Assembly: GCF_029784135.1 (NCBI RefSeq)
Contig: NC_073746.1
Location: forward strand, 180,731,788 to 180,795,787
Reading direction: 5' to 3'
From: Toxorhynchites rutilus septentrionalis
Taxonomy: Eukaryota; Arthropoda; Insecta; Diptera; Culicidae
DNA length: 64,000 nt
How positions within the stretch are numbered: the first letter of the stretch is position 1; the number at the start of each line of letters is the position of its first letter. The notes under the pieces are model-generated. The model had not been told where the DNA came from. It ran no database searches and worked only from the letters and a program-made list of their open reading frames with translations. Position numbers and translations under genes: made by a program. Below are positions 23,010-34,358 of this stretch, one piece after another.

Positions 23010-25095
23010 AATACTCTTACGCCTAAATGGCTACTGTGTAATACAGAACATGAGAAAAGTGTACACGATAAATTCGGCTCTGTTACAGCTGAATTGCTAG
23101 ATGAGCCTAATAATTAAAACAAACAGATGGGATAAAACATTGCTCTTCTCTCACAAACACTATTACCCCATTACCCCACATGTGGTTTACATATACTACT
23201 ACAATGGATTCCTTCCACCTTCACCCTAATTCAGTGTAATTTTGTAGTATTTTTTTTAATAAAATGAACAGGATTTGTCAAGTATCCGTTTTATTCTGTT
23301 TTGATCAGGTATGGTCAGAAGAGGGTTCAAAAAGGGAACTTCCCGAACCACCCTATATTTTGAAGCTTATCACCGTTATCTCAAGAGATAGAAACGGCAG
23401 AATTAACCAGCCCAAAATCTATAAGCGTGAGAAATAAATATGTTGCTTAAGAAAACCATTTTGTTGTATTCAACTGAAACTTATATTTTCAGTCAAAAAT
23501 ATAGTGCAATCCAATTTTTCCAAATAAACTCTTGTGTGCGAAAACAGGGGTCGTGTATTATAAGAACCGTAAAAACGGTCGAAACTGTCAATGGTGACCG
23601 TTATAGACAATACACAATCAACCATTTGAACCATGTATTGTTGAAGAACACTCAGAATGTGGCACGGGGCACAAACAAGTGATATTTGTTCTACTTTAAT
23701 CTTGGCCGAGTGCTCATTGCAAAAATGAAATGTTCCTTTAAAGAACGTGGGGTCATTCAATAATTTGAGTAACCTGTTCTCGATTGCAGTTTTCAGATAC
23801 GAATAAATTTAATAGCTAGATTTCATTGATTATGTATCAATTCATTGGCTTCATAATAATTAAAAAAATATGCACAACTCTAAAATTTCTGCATTGCCAT
23901 AAGCATTTCCCACCTGACATGTATATTCGCAGCAAAATGATTCAAACTGCCATTGAAAGCTGCATACATCATCATTACTACATTTCATCAGATTATTCTC
24001 TAATCCAATATTTATGAACATCATTGTCGTGCACATACATTTTGCATCAACCCCGTTGAAGTTTTGGTCGGCTCTTGTGATGACTCCCCCATGGTCAATA
24101 CCGGCAGAAAACGGCTCTTATCATGTTCGTGTGGACCACCCGGAGCTGAACATACGCAGAATAATTCGCCGGGAAGCGTCGCATGCGAATATTGTGACCT
24201 GGGTTGCACGATATCTGTTCCCGTGTTTAATAACTTCCCTTCATGGTTAGTTCTCGCTTCGTAAACACATACCCCATTTTGGAGATTCAATGGCACATCC
24301 ACAATGGTTTCCAGCCTCAAAGGAGTTTGAGAGATGTGTTTTCGCTAATATTTGATTATGCCTAAAAAACGCTTTCCTCGATTGCATGTTGAATGTGATT
24401 GAGCAGCAGATAAAGTAATACAATTTGTGAACGTGAAGTTAATGAAAATACGTTTTTAATGGCCACATTCCTCGCAGTGGAGACACAAAAGCTACCGACG
24501 AGCCGATTGTTCGGGTTGATGGGGTAAGTTAGTCAGACTGGGACATAATTCCCCAGCGATTCTCACCGTCTGTGCAAAAAGTATATATTCCGCCGTTAGC
24601 GTTCACCGACAGAGGGTAAATATGAAGGTAATAAAATAAAATGCAAATAGACATTAATTTCTGTCGTTATTATCATTGAACTAATCTCTTCATGTGTTTA
24701 TACTCTTGTATCGTAATGGCAAGGACGGCACCGCGTAGATTGTATTATTTGTCAGCCAGCCACAGTTTGCCAACCTTGCGTACCATCATCCGGATAGGCA
24801 TATGATGTGCTAATCTGTGTTGAATTATCATCCCGAACGCAAGAGAGATGCATCATGGAGGGATATCGTTCCAGTTTAAGCTTTTGCAATGTTGGCGCCG
24901 CACTACGGTCTGTGTTTACTAATTTCAAATCTTTTTTTTTTTGATTGTGGTTCCGTGAGTAGTTATTAGAAGACTTGGGATGCTACAGAAATGAAGGGAT
25001 CAAATGGCTGCTCAGATTGATCAACAGAGTTTTCATGAACTGATGTCTGATACCTCAAAAAAAGTTTACAATACCATGAGATCCACATCGGATGG
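23010..25095. other. Mostly unique DNA with a GC-richer island
   Basis: No transposon identified. A GC-richer block at 24050-24300 is open on both strands (minus 24021-24320, plus 24014-24250) but shows no convincing splice sites or domain. It may be an exon of an unknown gene or a conserved noncoding element; I cannot choose. Confidence 0.3.
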
Positions 25096-25096
25096 T

Positions 25097-25121
25097 TTTT
25101 TGACGTAGGATTACGTCTTTC
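25097..25121. repeat. Copy of the 24-bp GACGTAGnnnTACGTC motif
   Basis: Reads TTTTGACGTAGGATTACGTC followed by TTTC. It is one of at least five copies in the window (22964, 45082, 46276, 59291). Confidence 0.6.
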
Positions 25122-25383
25122 GTTGGGGTGCAAATTGAAAATCGAAAATCGAGTACATCGTGAAAATTGTCCAATTTCAAACGCTTAATGCTCAGTCATT
25201 TCATGATGGATTGATGACATTTTTGCGTCAATCGATTACGGCACACCATAACAATTTTTTTATATTGAAGAACATAATATATGTCATGAAACTAACTATC
25301 GAACAATTGAAGAATCTCAACCCCTGTCCTAACGGAAATACCCACTTCTGATCAATCGAAATTGACGACATATGCGGCGGGTC

Positions 25384-25560
25384 CCTAACAGAGACATCAA
25401 AACCAAGCTGCCTGGGGGAAATCGACATTGCAAATACATGAAAGTAGGGAGAGTTTTTTTTCCTACCGAAATGTGTTCTCTAACAGAGACATCTAAACCA
25501 AGTTGCCTGGGGGAAATCGGCATTGAAAATAGATGCAAGTCGGGGGCATTTTTGTATTGC
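25384..25560. repeat. 94-bp minisatellite, two units, opposite orientation
   Basis: The words 'ctaacagagacatc' and 'gcctgggggaaatcg' recur 95 bp apart and are the reverse complement of the array at 22481-22760. Confidence 0.7.
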
Positions 25561-25569
25561 AAGTAAGGT

Positions 25570-28500
25570 GAGTGATACGATTAATTCTAACAAATAAAAT
25601 TTAAATTTGGAACTTTAATGTTGGTTGTTTTCTGAAATTTTATATCAATGACCGATCGTGTATTGTGAAAAATTTAGCGTGTAAGTGTAAGTGTAAAATT
25701 GTATATGGTAGCAGTTGTGTTAAAAATGTTGTGTCGTTTGGTTCAAGCTGTCTGTTTTGTTGTGTTCATTTTCACCTAAGGAATATTATACGGCGAGAAA
25801 AATTGGAAAAGTGAAGAAATATAAGAAAAAGTGATTTCCCATATTCTCTACGTGACGTCTCAGTTGTATCACTGGGCGTTTTTATCACGTCTCGTTTTTA
25901 TCAATGTTTCGGTTTTATCACGTTTTTCGAAAAATGAAAAATTATATGAATAGTTCATTCTGCCGTTAAGTTATTGGACAAAACATGAAAAAATATTTTT
26001 GAGCATTCATCCCGCCTATCGTGATTAGCCGTATTCATGCAGAAAATTACTGATGAATTTGTAGCGTATACCACATTTTTTTCTTTTGAAGCTTATTATT
26101 TTCATAAGCTCAGAATCAAAAACTATGAATAATTCTGAGCAACTTTCTCTTCGATAGTGTGAAATGAGATGCATTACCAGATAAACGTTAACTCATTTGG
26201 AGGAAAAAATGCGTCACATGAAAACTAATTTATAATAAGAATTTTATAGTATCAATTTTCATGTTACAATTTTTCTGGTACTCATAAATATCCATTGATG
26301 ATAATTGAAAAATCGAAGGATCCCCGATGTTTCCTATGATATTTCAAAGCGGAAACTGTTTCTTGAATGCTTCTGAAAATAGTTTGTTCTGGAAGTTCCC
26401 GAAAAAGACTACAACCTAGGGGTGCTCTGATAATAGATAACTGCATTGCGCATCATTGCTTGAGGGGATGGAATTTCCTCTGGCGATGGACTGATTAAAA
26501 ATTGTCCAACGCTAAAAGAATGATGAATCAGGGACAAATTCAAAACTTAAAAGTAATATATCGAGAAAAAATAGAAATGTCAATCATGCTAAGTTTAGAA
26601 ATACTGGACTGAAAAAAAATAACATTCAACGATCTAGCATTTTGAATATTGGCAGCAAGCTAACCACAATCACATAATCTTGGAAGCAATTTAATGTGGT
26701 CCAAAACAAATATGTATTTGGTTAATGAAGACAGAATTTCTGTATCCACCTTATTTATGATTACTGATCCTAGTAATCAAATAGTGGTACCGGACCTCGA
26801 AGAATGAAGAAGATTTTACACACAACTTTCCTACAGCTAAATTATCGGTATAGTGAATGATTCATCAGAAAACGATGAAGATACCGATGTTGGGAAAGAT
26901 GGAGATGAAGAACAAGAATAGTTATAGTAATCAACCGGAAATAGCGGCTCTGAAAAGCAGAAAGCAATTCATACAAAACTTCAATTAAAAATTTGAATAA
27001 TATGATAGAATGGGAAGAACAAAATAACTTAAAACTAGCTACAATGTCTTTCACACAATGTCTTCGAGAAAAAAAAAAGAAATTGCTATAAGAAAAGCAC
27101 TGCAACTATAATTTCGTTTCATCATGTTATACTGTGTTGTTTTACATGTCCATGTGATAAATATTGTAATAAATGATTTTCTATAAATTTTGCATGTTGC
27201 ATGGAAAATAATGTTTAAATCATACATATTGGAGGGAAGATTTTTCGTTTGATAAAAATATCTGTTTCGAATATATCACGTTTCTATTCTATTGCGCGAA
27301 TTTTTTTTTAGCGTGATATATTCGAGACGTCACTGTAGTATTATTTTCCATTTCAAATGTTTTCTCTATATTAAAGTAACTTGTTTTTACTGATGAGCAA
27401 AATTGATAATTGTGTTCGGTATTGGTAATTATCTTATATTACATTGATGAGTTTTTTTTTTATTTCATCCATACATATCACAGGAGGCATCTCGTCTAGG
27501 ATCACGGAGGGTGGTTTTTATCATATCTCATTCCACTTCGGTATCTTTTATCTGATACGCACCATCCAACGACTGTTTACCATCCTTCTGCCAACATCAC
27601 TCGGAGTTGACAAACAATACGTAACAATCAAACATAACGGCCATTTTCAGGCCCTTTCAATTTTGTAATTCAAACATATCCAAAATCAACAGATATTCTA
27701 ACGGAATCCTACATCAACTATAAGGTCGTGCCTCGGACACAACCCTCCTGTGACTTTTCTAATATTTTTATTTATTAATCGAGTTGTTTAATTTATAGGA
27801 GCACTTTTCATCACAACTCTAGTTTACATCATTTCAACGGATGTGAACAAACTAAGCCACATTGCGTGTAATATTTTTCCAAGAAAAATTACCTTTGCTG
27901 GTTTTGTTGTAACCCATTTCGCATGATAGTTTTCATGGTTCCATTCAGTTCAGTTCAGTCATTCACAGTGTAGCTTAACTATTGTATATCTGAGTAAAAA
28001 CACCAACGACGATCGGCCCAATGTCACTAATAAAGATGTAATTTTTCAAGCTCTCTCGGTCGTGTTCTAAATACATCTAGCGAAGCATAGTCTATGGGGC
28101 TGACTATGGGGCTTTCTGTGTTAACTTATTACAAGTTGAATAAAGTGAACGAAAACAAAAAATGACTCAAGAGAAGCGAAAAAAAATGGCTGGGAAAATA
28201 TTTACATGAAACTTAATTAAGCTAATGGACATTTCATGGCAACGCCGTGGGTTCAAGTTGCCGTTTTCCAACCACAGTTCGATGCCTGGTGCTCAGGAGT
28301 TATTATTCATCTCGCATAAATAATTAAGTGTATTGATGCAGATTCATATTTCCACAAGACGACAGTTGTTCTGTTCCGTTTGTGTGTCGTTTGTGGGGCT
28401 TCCTCTGGAGAAAGGAGTCCATTCCGAAGATACATGGTCGACCAGAAAAATGTTGAAGCTATATTGCTGAACTGCTGCTTGCTGCTGGACGTAAATGGGC

Positions 28501-28690
28501 AGCTGAAATTTATTTCATCTCGAATAATAAAATGAGTCTGCTTCGCCACCGAACCGGGGGCTCTACTTAGTTTGCCAGCGAAATGAAATGATCAAGTTCT
28601 CGACAGTCCGCTGACTGTCGGAAGAAATTTGCCGTTGAATATTTATATTGGAGAATGAATAAATGAATTTAATGTTGCCGTTATGACTTA
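25570..28690. other. AT-rich unique DNA
   Basis: No gene recognised. The stretch 27700-27760 holds 'ggtcgtgcctcggacacaac', also seen at 46297-46317 next to an unclassified element, so part of it is repetitive. Open frames at 26842, 27444 and 28307 are short and featureless. Confidence 0.3.
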
Positions 28691-28730
28691 TTTATACTAA
28701 CTGCTGTCTTTATATCTCTCCTTTTTCTAG

Positions 28731-28844
28731 GTAAGATCTACAATCCAGTCTCGGTTAGATTAAACCTCGACAGTATGAAAGATGAGACACGACGAGAGAC
28801 GCGTTTTATTGACACAGTGAGTGCCACAGACTCAGCCCACAAAG
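28731..28844 (+). CDS. Candidate internal exon of an unknown gene
   Basis: A textbook acceptor precedes it: branch-site TACTAAC at 28695-28701, a pyrimidine tract and CTAG at 28727-28730. A donor AAAG/GTAGTT ends it at 28844, with an alternative GTGAGT donor after 28815. In the third frame the segment is open, reading KIYNPVSVRLNLDSMKDE then TRRETRFIDTVSATDSAHK. I do not recognise the protein. It could be an upstream exon of Trim9 (same strand, 33 kb away), a UTR exon, or chance. No neighbouring exon was found. Confidence 0.3.
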
Positions 28845-29128
28845 GTAGTTTTACATGATTTATGTCGTTTTTTTTGCTCTGAGGAATTCATTGCACGGAT
28901 AGCGGAAATAATAAGTATGAATTTCTTTGATTCTGAGCCGCTGGCAGCATCATCATGATTCGTGGATGGTTTGACAGTTACTGTCCAATAGTATGTTGAA
29001 GGTACCTTACTGTAATTTTTTTCTTCGTTTCCGCGCAAAATGTAAAATCTATTTTTGTTGCAAAACATCACTTTCGTGGCTCCCCTGCTGACATTCAGCT
29101 TTAGTAGTCAAATAAAGCAAACCTGACC

Positions 29129-29575
29129 TATAAGATCTTGAGAAGACGAGGAGGAAAGCATTCAAAAGGCCGGAATGCAATCCGTCCAGGACCGGATTGT
29201 GGTGGGTGGTACGTCTGGCATCAAGACAATGATGACATTTGCTGGATGTGCCATCAGCCCGGGGAAAATATAGAGCACATTATGGCAGGTTGCCTCTCTT
29301 TGGCCAACGCAGCCTACACCGAGTGCCACAACAACGTGACTCGAACTGTTCATAGTCAACTAGAACTCCAGTGTGATCTATTGGAAGGCATTGTACCGAA
29401 CTATCGGATAACCTGCACATGTGCCATCCCTACTGTTCTGACTGACCTCTCGTTCTGCTACAACTGTCCAAATACTATGGCTTATAATGAGGGCGACCGA
29501 TGACTCACTATCATCGACGTCGCAATTCCACTGAATCACATATATTGCAAGTTTCTCTTCAGGGATGCCAATGTT
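29129..29575 (+). pseudogene. R2-type LINE endonuclease domain remnant
   Basis: The reading 29138-29503 carries CWMCHQPGENIEHIMAGC, a C-x2-C-x8-H-x4-C knuckle as in restriction-like endonuclease retrotransposons of the R2 superclade. 'YTECHNNV' follows, where relatives have YxxRHNxV. After a frameshift near 29503 the next frame reads TIIDVAIPLNHIY, resembling the catalytic 'IDIAVP.THN' block. Only this C-terminal piece survives; no reverse transcriptase was found nearby. Confidence 0.6.
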
Positions 29576-29589
29576 CAAGTTTAAACTGG

Positions 29590-30228
29590 ATTCTTCCAGG
29601 TTCTTTTTCCCGTTTCAATGAAACAGTTGAGTCCTGAAAACTTCCAGTTTTTTTCTACATACTGTCCAGTTTTATCCAGTTTCTTTATATGTGTGCTTTA
29701 GTTACCCATTTAATGTAAAATAAATTTGCAATGTATAAATATTATTAATCCCTCCAACTTCCTATCCCTTGACCAATTTTGTTTTTACCACTTATCATTC
29801 GATTGACCCAAAGTGTATTTAGTCGGATCGATCTGTTCTCTTCTAACACTCCCAACCCAGTGTTTTTTCTCCTGCATACACTCACGAACACTAGGAAAAA
29901 AGATTCTCAAATATTGTTTCACAGAAATGTTCGAATGGTGCGAAATGTCATTTGGTCATATAATTAATTAATAGTTTATTTCGCTATTTTATCAACTACA
30001 TATAACAACTATACGAAACTCCGAAAGAGATTCTATTTCTCAAGCATTGGAAAGGGTGAAAAAATATCATACACAAATCAAAGCCGGTCTTCTTAAAATA
30101 AAACAGATTTACAGAATTCAGCTTTTTCATTTTTTTTTTAATTAAAGTACTCTTCCAAAACAACGAACAATCCAATGAAAATCACAAGCGAAAATCTATT
30201 CTACTCGCGTTTTTATGGCGCAAACAAA
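29590..30228. other. AT-rich DNA, nothing recognised
   Basis: The words 'actggattcttccagg' and 'cagttttatccagttt' suggest local low-complexity repetition. No gene is visible. Confidence 0.3.
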
Positions 30229-30229
30229 A

Positions 30230-30990
30230 TTTAATTTCGTTCATGGGTCCAATCGCAAAACAGTTCATTGATTGATCTTCTAATCTACTCTTTAAAATCA
30301 TTTTTTACTATAAAATTTCAGTGCTTCTACCAAAATTCGACATTATATTATCAGATTATTTTCAGACACAATTCTCGTGCAAGACTTTTCATCCACTAAC
30401 ATAACATAACATATTTCTCCGTTACATGGAATAAATGTTTGATACAGAAAATATGATAGATGAAGACAGGCCTAAATCGGCAATTCCTTTCTCGAGTTTG
30501 CTATTATCAACACATTCGGCGATCTATTTTTATTTATATAGATGAAAGACGATATAGGAGTGCGTTTTATCATATTATACTATCATAGAAACATTTCTCG
30601 TACCCAAAAACCCTCACATTCCAAATTTGGCTCCATTTGCTTGATTAGTTCTCGAGTTATGCAGAAGTTTGTGTTTCGTTTGTATGGCAGCCCCCATGTT
30701 CTTAGAGAGGGTGTAGGTGTGTCCAACCACCATAGGAACGTTTCGAGCCTCCTAAAACCTCCACATGCCAAATATGACTCAATTTGCTTGATTAATTCTC
30801 GAGTTATGCAGAAATTTGTGTTTCATTTGCATGGCAGCTCCTCCTTAGAGAGGAGGGTGGAGTGTCTAACCACCATAGAAACATTTATTGCACCCTAAAA
30901 CCTCCACATACCAAATTTGGTTTCATTTGCTTGATTAGTTCTCGAGTAATGCTGAAATTTGTGTTTCATTTGTATGGCAGATGATCAGAT
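30230..30990 (-). mobile_element. Nonautonomous Helitron-like repeat, copy B
   Basis: Reverse complement of copies A, C and D. The 165-bp units are at 30580-30980 and the common 3' region at 30240-30540. The CTAG end is missing, so the copy is 3'-truncated on its own strand. The translated frame 30542-30898 is a repeat translation. Confidence 0.55.
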
Positions 30991-31361
30991 TCAGATGATC
31001 AACATATCAAATGAAATACAATGAGCTAGTCTTGTTTCAAAAATATTACACTTTCAATAAAAAAGGATTTTGTTTTCGTAATTAATGGTTATATATGTTT
31101 TTTCAATAGCTTTGAGACAAAAATATGGAAAAAAAATACTGAAAGTACATCTTACTAAGGTGTATCGATCAATATTTTCAAACAATTTCTTCATCAAAAC
31201 AAATTAAATTAAATTAATTCTAATTTTAAGTTAATTTTTTTCTTTTTGATTCTGCGATTCAGTACTACTCTAGTTTGTATTCAAATTTCTTCCTACGTTT
31301 ATTTTAAATATATGTGATTTTTTTCAGAATGTTTAGAGCGTTTTCGCGGTACAAAAAAAAA

Positions 31362-31381
31362 ATATATATATATATATATAT

Positions 31382-31443
<62 letters not shown>
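31362..31443. repeat. (TA)n microsatellite
   Basis: About 40 TA units with one interruption near 31382, inside the left arm of the inverted repeat. Confidence 0.95.
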
Positions 31444-31452
<9 letters not shown>

Positions 31453-31788
31453 TATTACTTTGAGATTACTTTGAGACCCACTTTTGCTCTAATTTTTATT
31501 TAAATGCATTCGTATGTGTTTGTTTTTTCCACATGTAGCGTAATTTTTTCTTGAAGTTTTAAAAGGATTGCGTCAAAAAAAATATTTTTTGGCCTTTGGG
31601 CTTTTTTAGTTTATTTTGAATTGAGAGACCCAGTACTGCTCTGATATTTATTTGAATTTTGTTTTTTATATATCTAAATTTTGTCGGTATATTTAGAGCA
31701 TTGCGCTACACAAATATTTTTTTCTCATATCTTGAACTATATGAGATTATCTTTACATCGAATTTAAATGGTTTACCAAATTCATAGG

Positions 31789-31929
31789 AGTCAGCAGTAC
31801 GATAGAGCTCTGTGGGAGAAAAATAAAGTCTTTGTGGAAAGATCATTCGGAATAATGAGAAAAACACTTAAAAACATCCAAATTATTTTTATTATTTTTA
31901 TTTTAATCTTACAATTGAAAACCACGAAT
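31789..31929 (+). pseudogene. Possible PIF/Harbinger transposase fragment
   Basis: The open reading SQQYDRALWEKNKVFVERSF continues GIMRKTLKNI. 'VERSFGIMR' resembles the 'xERAFGxLKxRF' block that carries the catalytic Glu in PIF/Harbinger DDE transposases. It is only about 46 residues long and then degenerates, so the assignment is tentative. Confidence 0.35.
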
Positions 31930-32269
31930 ACAATTAAATAATCGAATTCAAGAAAATAAAAATAATGATGCAGACGATGGTGAAAATTATGTTTGTGTCT
32001 CGCAATGCTCTTCAACATTCAGGAAAAAATTGCACCACATGTAGAAAAAAGACACATACGAACGCATTTAAATAAAAATTAGAACAGAAGGGGGTCTCAA
32101 AGTAATTTTTTTTTTCAAAATTTCGAAATGCCAGAAAATATATTAAATTTTTTTGTACCGCATATTTAATTTCTTTTTATAATTACATTTTTTGATGAAA
32201 ACAATGTTTGAAGATATTGATCGATACACCTTAGTAAGTATTTCAGTATTTTTTCCATATTTTTGTCTC

Positions 32270-32900
32270 AAAGCTATTGAGAATGGCGTGAAAAAAACGA
32301 GAAGGTGCATTTTTCAGCACAAATCCTATGGTGTACCATATAAGGATTCAAATATATGGTACTACTGCCAAAATGTGTTATTTAGTACTCTATACAATAT
32401 TTTCCATACAGCTGGTGATTTGGTTTGAGGGTACTTTTTACTCCCTTACCCAGCCAGACCCTTTGGAAATATAAAACATATTTTTTGTATCGCGCACACA
32501 TATCTATTTTTCTGAAAAAAATCACACATATCTAGAAATGCCGTAGGAACACATTAAAATATGAATTAGAGTAGTACTGAATCTCTAATTACCAATTTTT
32601 TTTTCAAAATTTCTATATATTTTTAGTACTTCAATTTTTGATAAAATTTTTTTTATTATTTTTCTTCTATACTACGGAGTATAGTAAGCTGCACATTCAG
32701 AATTTTTATCTCGAAGCTTTTGAGGATGGCGTGAAATAAACGAAAAAGTACGTTTTTCACTATAGATCCTACGTCAAATCACATAAGGGTTCAAATAAAC
32801 CGCCAGAATTTTTAATTTAATATCCTATACAATATATGCCATACAGCTGGTGATTTGGTTTGGGTGCACTTTTTACTCCCTTACCCGGCCAGGCCCTTTT
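32270..32900. repeat. Direct duplication of about 200 bp
   Basis: Bases 32270-32470 and 32715-32900 share 'gatggcgtgaaa', 'catacagctggtgatttggt' and 'tttttactcccttaccc'. They lie between the inverted repeat and Helitron-like copy C and may belong to the same composite repeat. Confidence 0.6.
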
Positions 32901-33062
32901 TGCATAACTCGAAAATTAATCAATCAAATGGAGCCAAATTTGGCATGTAAAGGTTTTTGAATATGAGAAATGTTTCTATGATGGTATGACACCCCTCGCT
33001 TCTCTGAAATGGAGAGGGGGTCCCGTAAAAATGATACACATATTCCAACCAAACATGACATA

Positions 33063-34358
33063 AAGGGTGTGTCACATCAAATTGCATCACGGAAAAAACG
33101 CTGTAGAAATTTAATTTTTAGGAATTATATCTTCAGCTTTCGCTTATAATCAGATAAGAGTGTATAGATCACGTTGGCCATGCTTCACTGTCAATTTTTC
33201 GTAAATTTTGAAAAATGTCGTCGAACGAAAAAGAGCGTCGTGAATTAATCCTGCGCACTCATTTCGAGAATCCGGAGTTGTCACATCGGGACATCGGTAA
33301 GATGCTGGGAATCGTCCAATCCACGGTCAGCAGAGTACTAAAACGATACTTCGAGAACCTAACCATCGACCGGAAGGTGAAGAACGGCAAAAATGGATGC
33401 TCCATCAGTGAAAAAGATCACAAGCGCGTAGTTAAGCCGTTTAGATGTGATCCGAGAAGTTCGGTCCGGGATGTCGCCAATAAGCTGAATTTGTCAAGTT
33501 CATTCGTCCAGCAGACTAAGCAGCGGGAGGGCCTGCGTACATACAAGGTTCAGAAGGCTCCTAACCGCGACGAAAGGCAAAACATGGTGGGGAAGACGCG
33601 AGCCCGGAAGCTGTAATCCGAAATGCTGACGAAGCTGCATTGCCTGGTAATGGACGACGAAACCTACGTCAAAGCGGACTTTCGTCAGCTGCCGGGCCTG
33701 TTGTTCTTCTCCGCAGAGGACAAATTCAGCGTTCCGGAGGAGATTCGCAAGCAGAAACTATCCAAGTTTGCCGAAAAGTACATGGTGTGGCAAGCGATCT
33801 GCTCTTGCGGAAAGCGGAGCGCCCCCTTCGTGATGACCGGCACGGTAAACGGACAGGTTTACCTTAAGGAGTGCCTACAGAAGCCCTTACTACCACTATT
33901 GAAGCAGCACGAGGGCCCGACCATCTTCTGGCCGGATCTCGCTTCGTGCCACTATTCAAAGGACGTGTTGGAGTGGTACGAAGTGAACGGGGTCACCTTC
34001 GTGTCAAAGGAAATGAACCCGCCCAACGCGCCGGAGCTTCGCCCAATAGAGCAATATTGGGCGATTATGAAGCAGGCCCTCCGGAAGAACCCAAAAGTTG
34101 TCAAATCGGAGGCGAACTTCAAGAGAAAATGGATTTCTGTTAAAAAAAAACTACAACCTGACTTTGTACAGAACCTTATGGACGGGGTAAAGAGGAAGGT
34201 GCGAGCATACGGGCTTGGGCTCGAAGTATGAATAAAAAAAATGCCAAAAGTTGTTTAATAGTTTTTATTTTACTGTCTAAAATTTTCAAAAGGATCGGTC
34301 TACTGGGCGAATTTCTACAGCGTTTTTTCCGTGATGCAATTTGATGTGACACACCCTT
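33063..34358 (+). mobile_element. ITmD37E element, copy 2 (1296 bp)
   Basis: TIRs start AAGGGTGTGTCACATCAAAT and are mirrored at the right end; TA duplications lie at 33061-33062 and 34359-34360. It differs from copy 1 mainly by scattered substitutions and by keeping the 19 bp that copy 1 lost. Confidence 0.92.
33215..34231 (+). pseudogene. ITmD37E transposase with one in-frame stop
   Basis: The frame is open for 338 codons except for a single TAA at 33614-33616, where copy 1 has TAC. The helix-turn-helix, both Asp motifs (LVMDDETYVK, WPDLASCHYS) and the Glu motif (RPIEQYW) are present with the D37E spacing. As it stands the protein would stop after 133 residues, before the catalytic core, so this copy is nonautonomous but very recently active. 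Confidence 0.92.

Larger units (their letters stand above)
31100..32285. mobile_element. Large imperfect inverted repeat enclosing a transposase-like fragment
   Basis: Bases 31103-31200 pair with 32190-32282 ('gtgtatcgatcaatattttc' versus 'gatattgatcgatacacctt'). Bases 31450-31550 pair with 32030-32110 ('catacgaacgcatttaaata' words), and 'gcggtacaaaaaa' at 31346 pairs with 32155. The arms enclose about 450 bp with a PIF/Harbinger-like fragment. It looks like a degraded DNA transposon or foldback. Confidence 0.55.

Noticed and set aside
24014..24320. Protein-like frames on both strands
   Set aside because: Only one strand could be real and neither has splice sites or a known domain; noted as a gap description instead.
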